Assembly (NCBI GenBank): GCA_022827165.1
Contig: JAJDTN010000293.1
Coordinates: 1 to 5,814, forward strand
Direction: 5' to 3'
Source of the DNA: Candidatus Latescibacterota bacterium
Lineage (GTDB): Bacteria; Latescibacterota; UBA2968; UBA8231
Length of the DNA stretch: 5,814 bases
Part shown: positions 1-5,103 of the stretch, in pieces
How the letters are laid out: each line of letters begins with the position of its first letter
Position numbering within the stretch: position 1 is the first letter of the stretch
Position numbers and translations under genes: made by a program
Notes under the pieces: generated by a model
What the model was told of the DNA's origin: nothing
The model's input: the letters and a program-made list of their open reading frames with translations, nothing else
Databases searched by the model: none

Positions 1-594
1 GAGTCCGAGCTCATTCTGCGGACGGTGAAGGGGCGGGTGCCGGTGGTGACCTTCTTCCAGCCCTCGACCCCGGACTTGAGCGGGGTCGTCCTCGACGAGG
101 CGGAGGGGATTCTCGAAGCCACCTCGCACCTGGTACGCCGGGGGCACGAGCGGATCGGGTTCGTCGGAACCCATTGGGCCGATGATCTCCCCGGGTCGGC
201 CAAGGCCCGGGGGTATGTCCGTGCCATGGAGACGCAGGGCCTGGCGCCGGAGCACCTTTGCTCGCCTGCCCCCATGCAAGCGGCGTACGAGCTGGGCAAG
301 ACGGTGGCGGACCGGTTCACGGCCTTCGTCTGCCGAAGCGACTACGTGGCCATCGGCCTCTGCCGCGGGCTGCAGGAGACGGGGCTCCGCGTCCCCGAGG
401 ATGTGGCCGTGGTCGGTTGCGGGGATCTGGACGTGTCCGCCTATTCCACTCCGCCCCTGACGACGCTGGCCATTCCCTACGACAGGATCGCCGAGGCGGT
501 GATGGACCTGATGCTGGAACAGCTTCAGGGCGACTCCCCCCCTCGGCAGGTGACTCTGACCCACCGGCTGATCGTGCGCGACTCCTGCGGCTGA
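1..594 (+). CDS. LacI/GalR-family transcriptional regulator, C-terminal part (5' end outside window)
   Basis: The reading frame is open from base 1 and stops with TGA at 592-594, giving 197 visible residues. They match the periplasmic-binding-protein-like effector domain of LacI/GalR repressors. A segment of the type hLvrrGHeRIGFVG is followed by a GYVRAM segment, then SDYVAIGLCRGLQETGLRVPED, then an AVVG...TPPLTTL segment and the terminal LIVRDSCG, all in family order. The helix-turn-helix and hinge lie upstream of the window, so a GTG at 25 is internal rather than the start. Such proteins bind operators near sugar-use genes and are released or recruited by a sugar ligand; the adjacent catabolic genes are the likely targets (inference). 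By eye against PurR and LacI, the ligand-contacting Arg (PurR R196) is Lys (codon at 202-204) and the ligand-contacting Asp (PurR D275, LacI D274) is Gly (codon at 421-423). Family assignment is secure; ligand unknown. Confidence 0.93.
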   Translation, partial: ESELILRTVKGRVPVVTFFQPSTPDLSGVVLDEAEGILEATSHLVRRGHERIGFVGTHWADDLPGSAKARGYVRAMETQGLAPEHLCSPAPMQAAYELGKTVADRFTAFVCRSDYVAIGLCRGLQETGLRVPEDVAVVGCGDLDVSAYSTPPLTTLAIPYDRIAEAVMDLMLEQLQGDSPPRQVTLTHRLIVRDSCG

Positions 595-671
595 CCCGTC
601 CCGGCGTCACCGCCGTCGGATCGCGCAACCCCCGGGCCAGCCGCTCGTCGCCTGCGGCGGCGCCGCCGGAC
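595..671. other. Convergent intergenic gap with GC-rich palindromes, no clear terminator
   Basis: This 77-base gap separates the converging ends of the regulator and the lyase-like gene. It contains a 5-bp stem with a 4-base loop (CGGCG 602-606, TCAC, CGCCG 611-615) and a perfect 14-bp palindrome CGGCGGCGCCGCCG at 655-668. Neither is followed by a T-run on either strand, so a classical intrinsic terminator is not supported. In DNA this GC-rich such palindromes also arise by chance. Confidence 0.4.
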
Positions 672-2027
672 TCACGTCATCCACCGCGGCCAGACCGCCT
701 CGGCCAGGAAGAGCTGCGACTGCCGGGCGCTGCCCGCGCCCCAGGCCGTCCAGCGGTCGTCGGGGGAGAACACCGGGTGCGGATGGATGCAGCGCCACAC
801 CGTGTCGTGGCGCGCCAGCGGCCGCATCTCCAGGAACGGTCCGCGCTTGCGGAACACGCCGATCCAGCGGTGCGCCTCCGGCCAGCGGTAGCCTTCCGGC
901 CCGATCGCCTCGGGGTCGCGGCGCGCCGACGACACCGGGCCTTCGGCGGCCTCGCCCTCCCCTTCCTGCACGTACCGCTCCAGGTCGGCGCGTCCCTCGA
1001 ACCAGAACGGGCCGGGGTCGGCGGCGTCGCCCACCCAGAGGTCGGACTTCGAGTTGCACTTGAAGTGGATCGGCTCGCGGCCCGGAAAGACCCAGCGGCG
1101 GTCGACGCGGTTGACCAGGTCGACGTCGATCATCTCGGCGCGCCGCACCGGGCTCACCGGGATGCCGTCGCGGTCGTGCTGGGTGTAGGTGAACAACAGC
1201 GACTGCACGTGGTTGTCCGGCGCCGGGTAGTAGTGGTTGACCATCTCGAAGGGCTGCTGAGCGAAGATCGGCAGCGGGTCCTGGAGCGGCACCAGCCGCT
1301 CCAGGTCGACGCGCATGAACCACATCGTCTTCAGCCCCGTGGGCTGGGTGCGGGTGTAGCTGCCGAAGAACAGGTAGGACGGGTCGCCGCGGCAGATGAA
1401 CAGGTGACTGTCCGCCGCGGCGCGGTTCTCCGCGCTCGGGCCGTGGTAGACCACCGCCTGCCGCCCCTCCTGCAGGTCGCACAGCACCACCAGGGTCTCG
1501 CTGCCATGCCGGTAGCGGCTCTCATCCCGCCACGGCCACGCCGATGCGCCCTCCGGCCGGCAGCTCAGCACCATGTAGCGCCCGCAGCTCGACAGGTCGG
1601 GACCGCCCAGCGAACCGCACCCCGGCGGCGACTCGGCCACGACCTCCTCGCGCAGGGTCTCCATGTCCAGGCTGCAGACCCGCTTGCCGCGGCTGTAGTA
1701 GATGCGTCCGCGCGCCGGGTCGCAGGTCAGGCCGCCCGAGCCCGCTCCCCCGCCGGGCCGATTCTCGATGCCGGCCAGCACCGGCGGATCGTCGGAGTCG
1801 GTGAGCTGCACGATCCTGCCGGAGGCGATCTCCACCGCGTAGATCTGGCCGATGCCCGACCGGTTGGAAGAGAACACGTAGCGCCCGGACCCGTCGACGA
1901 ACCCCTCCTGGTTGTAGTACGGGTGCACGTTGTGGCACGGCGCGTCGGTGAGCTGCACCACTCTCACCCCCGTCGCCGGCTCGCGGTACTCCCGTTTCTC
2001 CGAACGCAGAACGTCACCCTGTGCCAT
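672..2027 (-). CDS. Oligogalacturonate lyase-like (PL22-type) beta-propeller protein
   Basis: This 451-residue protein is probably cytoplasmic, with no signal peptide. The ATG at 2025-2027 is chosen because GAGGAGG lies 6 bases upstream; an in-frame start further up (2078) lacks such support. Propeller blades repeat the TolB/oligogalacturonate-lyase pattern: TGVRVVQLTD (residues 19-28), YVFSSNRSG with IYAVEIASG (50-70), then IVQLTD. Family-like histidine stations follow: VNHYYPAPD (H265), PIHFKCNS with LWVGD (H321), and IHPHPVFSPD (H415, H417). In the characterised Yersinia enzyme one His is catalytic and an H-x-H pair plus another His and a Gln hold the metal; the Gln position (three before the H-x-H) is Arg412 here. 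The protein is about 60 residues longer than the usual ~390, with extra sequence around 335-395. It is transcribed divergently from the operon. Family members remove unsaturated galacturonate units from pectin fragments. True substrate uncertain; a non-lyase propeller is the alternative. Confidence 0.8.
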   Translation of the reverse strand: MAQGDVLRSEKREYREPATGVRVVQLTDAPCHNVHPYYNQEGFVDGSGRYVFSSNRSGIGQIYAVEIASGRIVQLTDSDDPPVLAGIENRPGGGAGSGGLTCDPARGRIYYSRGKRVCSLDMETLREEVVAESPPGCGSLGGPDLSSCGRYMVLSCRPEGASAWPWRDESRYRHGSETLVVLCDLQEGRQAVVYHGPSAENRAAADSHLFICRGDPSYLFFGSYTRTQPTGLKTMWFMRVDLERLVPLQDPLPIFAQQPFEMVNHYYPAPDNHVQSLLFTYTQHDRDGIPVSPVRRAEMIDVDLVNRVDRRWVFPGREPIHFKCNSKSDLWVGDAADPGPFWFEGRADLERYVQEGEGEAAEGPVSSARRDPEAIGPEGYRWPEAHRWIGVFRKRGPFLEMRPLARHDTVWRCIHPHPVFSPDDRWTAWGAGSARQSQLFLAEAVWPRWMT

Positions 2028-2033
2028 CTGTGG

Positions 2034-2040
2034 CCTCCTC
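2034..2040 (-). promoter_or_regulatory. Strong ribosome binding site of the lyase-like gene
   Basis: Read on the minus strand this is GAGGAGG followed by six bases (CCACAG) and then ATG. It is the best Shine-Dalgarno match in the window and decides the start at 2027 over a start 17 codons upstream. Confidence 0.8.
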
Positions 2041-2047
2041 GCCGTCA

Positions 2048-2063
2048 GGCCGCGCCCGCGGCC
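2048..2063. repeat. GC-rich inverted repeat in the leader of the lyase-like gene
   Basis: GGCCGCG (2048-2054) and CGCGGCC (2057-2063) are perfect 7-bp inverted arms separated by two bases. The repeat lies between the candidate -10 box and the ribosome binding site of the minus-strand gene, where an operator for a dimeric regulator would block transcription. LacI-family operators are often palindromes centred on CG, but this one is centred on CC and so is not a textbook match. Chance occurrence in GC-rich DNA is possible. Confidence 0.3.
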
Positions 2064-2077
2064 GAGTGTGAGAGGCA

Positions 2078-2106
2078 ATCTTAGGCCCGGCGAGTCACTT
2101 CGTCAC
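2078..2106 (-). promoter_or_regulatory. Candidate sigma-70-type promoter for the lyase-like gene
   Basis: On the minus strand GTGACG (plus-strand 2101-2106) is followed by exactly 17 bases and TAAGAT (plus-strand 2078-2083). Each hexamer matches 4 of 6 consensus positions, and the -10 falls in one of the few AT-containing patches of the region. Transcription would start near 2071, giving a leader of about 44 bases containing the inverted repeat at 2048-2063. This is a pattern match only. Confidence 0.35.
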
Positions 2107-2129
2107 CGCACCGCTTGCTCCCCGGTCGG

Positions 2130-2141
2130 GCTCTGCAGAGC
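2130..2141. repeat. 12-bp perfect palindrome just upstream of the operon start
   Basis: GCTCTGCAGAGC is a perfect palindrome ending nine bases before the ATG of the first oxidoreductase gene. It includes AGAG (2137-2140), the only weak Shine-Dalgarno-like bases in front of that gene. It could be an operator half-site pair or could affect ribosome access, but there is no direct evidence for either. Confidence 0.3.
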
Positions 2142-2150
2142 TTCTGCGCC

Positions 2151-3176
2151 ATGAGCCCAGTCACCTGCCACGGGATCGCCGTCGTCGGCACCGGCTACAT
2201 CGGCGGCGAGCACATGCGCGCCATCGCCGCCAGCCCCCGCGCCCGCCTGGAGGTGATCTGCTCCACCGAGCGCAGCCGCGGCGCCGCCGAGGAGTTGCAG
2301 CGGGAGCACGGGGCAGGGCGCACCACCACCGACTACGAGGACGTCCTGAGCGACGGCCGGGTGGACGTGGTCTACCTGTGCACGCCGAACTCCCTGCACG
2401 AGACCCAGGCGGTGGCCGCCCTGGAGGCGGGCAAGCACCTCTTCGTCGAGAAGCCCCTGGCGGTGACGGTGGCCGAGGCCCGCCGCATCGTCGCCGCCGC
2501 CCGCGGCGCCGGCACCCGCGTCATGGTCGGCCACGGCGCCCGCTTCAGCCGCATCTTCATCGCCATCCACGAACTGGTGCGCAGCGGCCGCCTCGGCGAG
2601 GCCTGCTTCGTCGAGGGCGACTACGTCCACGACCTCGGGCCCTTCCTCGGGCTGCCGGGCCACGACTGGTGGATGGACGCGGACCGCGAGGGCCCGCTGC
2701 CGATCCTCGGCGGCGCCTGCCACCCCGTGGACCTGATGCGCTGGATCGCCGGGGAGATCGTCGAGGTCAGCGCCTTCGGCGCCCGCCGCAACCTCCCCGA
2801 CGCGCCGTGGGACGACACGGTGATCGCCAACCTGCGGTTCGCCAGCGGCGCCCTCGGCAAGTGCCTGGTCTCGTGCGGCGCCAAGGTCCCCTACGCCATG
2901 AACCTCTCCTACTACGGCACCCGGGGCTCGGTGATCAACGACCGCCTGTTCCTCGACGGCATCCCCCACGTGGAGGAGTTCATGCGGCTGCCCGTGCCGA
3001 TCCGGGCCGAGGACCACACCTGCGGCGAGGAGCTGGACCATCTCCTCGACTGCGTCGAGTCCGGGGAGCCGACGGCCATCGACGCCGTCGAGGGGGCGCG
3101 CTCCCTGGCCGTCTGCTGCGCCATGGCCGAGTCGATCGAGGCCGGCCGTCCGGTGCCGGTGACCCTCGACTTCTGA
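2151..3176 (+). CDS. Gfo/Idh/MocA-family NAD(P)-dependent oxidoreductase (first of two)
   Basis: The 341-residue protein has the usual family length. An N-terminal Rossmann domain starts IAVVGTGYIGGEH (GxGxxG at residues 13-18), continues with VDVVYLCTPNSLHE, and reaches the signature EKP (E100, K101, P102; Lys101 is the expected catalytic or cofactor-positioning lysine). The C-terminal alpha/beta domain contains LGGACHPVDLMRW with His191 at the catalytic-His station. Gly187 stands four residues before it, where inositol dehydrogenases have Asp. Family members oxidise or reduce sugars, polyols or sugar acids with NAD(P). ATG 2151 is preferred because the Rossmann fold begins right after it; a TTG at 2115 would add 12 residues without family character. 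No strong Shine-Dalgarno site is seen. It is first in a four-gene operon and its TGA shares one base with the next ATG (TGATG). Family certain, substrate unknown. Confidence 0.93.
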   Translation: MSPVTCHGIAVVGTGYIGGEHMRAIAASPRARLEVICSTERSRGAAEELQREHGAGRTTTDYEDVLSDGRVDVVYLCTPNSLHETQAVAALEAGKHLFVEKPLAVTVAEARRIVAAARGAGTRVMVGHGARFSRIFIAIHELVRSGRLGEACFVEGDYVHDLGPFLGLPGHDWWMDADREGPLPILGGACHPVDLMRWIAGEIVEVSAFGARRNLPDAPWDDTVIANLRFASGALGKCLVSCGAKVPYAMNLSYYGTRGSVINDRLFLDGIPHVEEFMRLPVPIRAEDHTCGEELDHLLDCVESGEPTAIDAVEGARSLAVCCAMAESIEAGRPVPVTLDF

Positions 3177-4096
3177 TGGGGAGCCTGCGGCCTCTCCAGG
3201 CGCTGCCCCGGGGCTGCGCCTCCACTTGGCTCGAGGGGATCCTGCCGCACCCCTCCGAAGAGCTGGAGTCCCGCCTTCACCGGTGCCGACAGGTGCTCGA
3301 GAAGGGGACCTTCGACCCGGGGTCCAGCCTCTTCGCCGGCCGCCGGGAGAGTCCCTCGGGCCTGGTGGTGTGTACCACGGACGGGACCGGGGCCCGCGTC
3401 GAGCTTCTCGCCGTCCGGGAGGGTGACCGGCGGCGCGGCCTCGGGAGGAGCCTGCTGGAAGCGGCGATCGCATCCCTGCGCAAGAAGGGGCAGCGCACCC
3501 TCCGCGCCGAACCGGTCTCCAGCCGCGAGGCGCCGTGGCGCTCCCTCCTCGAGTCCCTGGGCTTCGAGGGGCGCTCCCTCGGCTCCCTGCGCATGCCCCG
3601 GCGCCTGAATGGGGAGCTTCCCGCCCACCCCGTTCCGCCGGGATACGAGCTGCGCTGCCTCAGGCCCGGGGAGGAGGAGGCCTGGGTCGGCCTGAGGAAC
3701 GCCTGCTTCCCCGACGACCCCTGGCCGCGGGAGCGCTACCGAGAAGAGCTGGCCGACAGCCCCGTCTACGACCTGGACCGGATCCTGGTGGCCACCCGCG
3801 GGGGGAAGCTCGCCGGCACGACGATCGCCTGGGAGACCGACTACGGAAGAGCGCCCGGAGGGCTGATCCACTGGGTCGGCGTGCATCCGCGGCACCGCGG
3901 CGCCGGCCTGGCCAAGGCCCTGAACGCGCGCGCCCTGGCCCAAATGGCGGACCGGGGCTACGCCGAGGCCTGGCTGAACACCTCGCGCCGCTTCGAGGCG
4001 GCGGTGGGCCTCTACCACCGCCTGGGCTTCGAGGTCCACCGGGAGATGCTCGCCTGCGAGCTGGCCCTGAACGGGTCCGGAGAGCCGGCGCCGTGA
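3176..4096 (+). CDS. Tandem GNAT-domain N-acetyltransferase
   Basis: This 306-residue protein carries two GNAT folds, an architecture shared with mycothiol synthase (MshD) and several small-molecule acetyltransferases. Domain 1 (about 1-140) has the acetyl-CoA pyrophosphate loop R85-R-R-G88-L-G90 after VELLAVREGD, and ends with a LLESLGFEGR segment. Domain 2 (about 150-295) has WVGVHPRHRGAGLAKAL (R239-x-x-G242-x-G244) and the C-terminal GLYHRLGFEVHREML, with Tyr280 where the general-acid Tyr usually sits. Both domains keep the loop, so both could bind acetyl-CoA; domain 2 is the better conserved. The ATG at 3176 overlaps the previous stop by one base and has no obvious Shine-Dalgarno site, suggesting translational coupling. 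The long frame open upstream of this ATG is the antisense-like shadow of the oxidoreductase gene, not a fusion. Substrate unknown; an amino-sugar or amine is an inference from context only. Confidence 0.88.
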   Translation: MGSLRPLQALPRGCASTWLEGILPHPSEELESRLHRCRQVLEKGTFDPGSSLFAGRRESPSGLVVCTTDGTGARVELLAVREGDRRRGLGRSLLEAAIASLRKKGQRTLRAEPVSSREAPWRSLLESLGFEGRSLGSLRMPRRLNGELPAHPVPPGYELRCLRPGEEEAWVGLRNACFPDDPWPRERYREELADSPVYDLDRILVATRGGKLAGTTIAWETDYGRAPGGLIHWVGVHPRHRGAGLAKALNARALAQMADRGYAEAWLNTSRRFEAAVGLYHRLGFEVHREMLACELALNGSGEPAP

Positions 4097-5103
4097 GCGC
4101 GATCCCCACCCTCCTCGTCGGCGGTGGCCGCATGGGGACGGCCCACCTGCAGGGGATCGCCCGCATCCCGGGGCTGGCCGTCGTGACCGCCGCCGTCGAG
4201 CCCCACGAGGCGCACCACCACCGCCTACGCCGGGAGCACGGCATCGAGCGGCTCTACGACGATCTGGACTCGGCCCTGGAGGCGGAACCGGTGGACGCCG
4301 TCTTCATCTGCACGCCGAACCACCTGCACGGGCGCTACGCCCTGACCTGCCTGCGCTCGGGCCGGCACGTCTTCGTGGAGAAGCCCCTGGCCCTGACCGT
4401 GGCCGACGCCGACGCCATGGTCGCCGCCGCCGAGGCGGAAGGGCTCCTGCTCATGTCGGGGCAGACCCTGCGCTTCGAGCCCCGCCTGCGCCAGGTCAAG
4501 GCGCTCCTCGACAGCGGCCGCATCGGCGAGGTGCGGCACGTCCTCCACCGGCGCATGAGCCCCGGCCGCGGCGGCGACGAGGAGAGCTGGTTCGCCCGCC
4601 AGGCCGAGTCCGGCGGCATTCTGCCGGGGATCGGGTCCCACTCCTTCGACATCCTCCTCTGGTGGCTGGGGGACCGGGCGGTCACGGCCTATGCCGTGGT
4701 GCGGGCCATCGACCCCCACCCCGGCGTCGACATCGAGGACGAGGTCTCCATGGTGGCCGTCACCCGCCGGGGGGCGATCCTCAACGTGGCCCTCTCCTTC
4801 CATCACCCCGCCGGCTACGAGTGGACCGTGGCCGGCAGCGAAGGGGTGATTCACCTCGGTTCCACCAGCGGAGCGCTCCTGGTCGACGGCACTCCCATCG
4901 AGCCGGAGGAGCCGGTGGACCTGCCCGGGGAGGCGGACATCCACCGCGAGTTCTTCACCGCCATCCGCGACGCCCGCCCCCTGGCCCAGGCCGCCGGCGC
5001 CGAGGTCCGCCACACGGTGGCCCTCTCGTGCGCCGCCGGGGAGTCGGGGCGCACCGGCCGCGTCGTCACCGTCGACCCGGGTCCGTCGGATCGAGGGGGC
5101 TGA
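4093..5103 (+). CDS. Gfo/Idh/MocA-family NAD(P)-dependent oxidoreductase (second of two)
   Basis: This 336-residue paralogue of the first oxidoreductase starts at GTG 4093, overlapping the acetyltransferase stop by four bases (GTGA). A weak GGAG lies ten bases upstream. The Rossmann loop is GGGRMG (residues 10-15), followed by VDAVFICTPNHLHG and VFVEKPLALTVADA (E96, K97, P98). The C-terminal domain has GGILPGIGSHSFDILLWWL with His183 and Asp186. Gly179 occupies the position four before His183, where inositol 2-dehydrogenase and many relatives have a catalytic-site Asp. It shares the CTPN.LH and VEKPLA.TVA blocks and the SGR.GE segment with the first paralogue but differs widely elsewhere, so the pair is an old divergence rather than a recent tandem copy. 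It may act on a different intermediate, or the two may form a redox pair (inference). Confidence 0.92.
   Translation: MSAIPTLLVGGGRMGTAHLQGIARIPGLAVVTAAVEPHEAHHHRLRREHGIERLYDDLDSALEAEPVDAVFICTPNHLHGRYALTCLRSGRHVFVEKPLALTVADADAMVAAAEAEGLLLMSGQTLRFEPRLRQVKALLDSGRIGEVRHVLHRRMSPGRGGDEESWFARQAESGGILPGIGSHSFDILLWWLGDRAVTAYAVVRAIDPHPGVDIEDEVSMVAVTRRGAILNVALSFHHPAGYEWTVAGSEGVIHLGSTSGALLVDGTPIEPEEPVDLPGEADIHREFFTAIRDARPLAQAAGAEVRHTVALSCAAGESGRTGRVVTVDPGPSDRGG
5093..5099 (+). promoter_or_regulatory. Ribosome binding site of the isomerase/epimerase-like gene
   Basis: GAGGGGG lies inside the last codons of the preceding gene, with its GAGG six bases before the ATG at 5103. It supports the overlapping start (TGATG) over the second in-frame ATG at 5121, which has no comparable site. 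Confidence 0.6.

Noticed and set aside
655..668. The GC palindrome between convergent genes as an intrinsic terminator.
   Set aside because: A perfect palindrome with no loop bases and no T-run on either side does not fit a rho-independent terminator.
258..2084. A 608-codon open frame on the plus strand across the regulator 3' end and the lyase-like gene.
   Set aside because: It is rich in Arg, Ala, Pro and His with no domain pattern, and is the antisense shadow of the minus-strand propeller gene in high-GC DNA. The propeller frame has family motifs and a strong ribosome binding site.
2378..3175. A possible long N-terminal extension of the acetyltransferase, since its frame stays open for 266 codons upstream.
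   Set aside because: That stretch translates to Arg/Pro-rich sequence without domains and lies over the Gfo/Idh/MocA gene in another frame. The GNAT protein starts naturally at the overlapping ATG 3176.
2103..3473. A 456-codon minus-strand open frame opposite the first oxidoreductase.
   Set aside because: Its composition (Gly, Ala, Val, Asp, His rich) is typical of an antisense shadow and no family motif is visible.
3535..4092. A possible fusion upstream of the second oxidoreductase in the same frame.
   Set aside because: The upstream part is low-complexity Arg/Pro/Gly shadow of the acetyltransferase gene; the Rossmann fold begins right after GTG 4093.
2379..4400. Similar DNA blocks in the two oxidoreductase genes (near 2385 and 4312, and near 2440 and 4370) as a direct repeat or recent duplication.
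   Set aside because: The identity is confined to codons for the conserved CTPN..LH and FVEKPLA motifs; the rest of the genes differ widely, so shared family constraint explains it.
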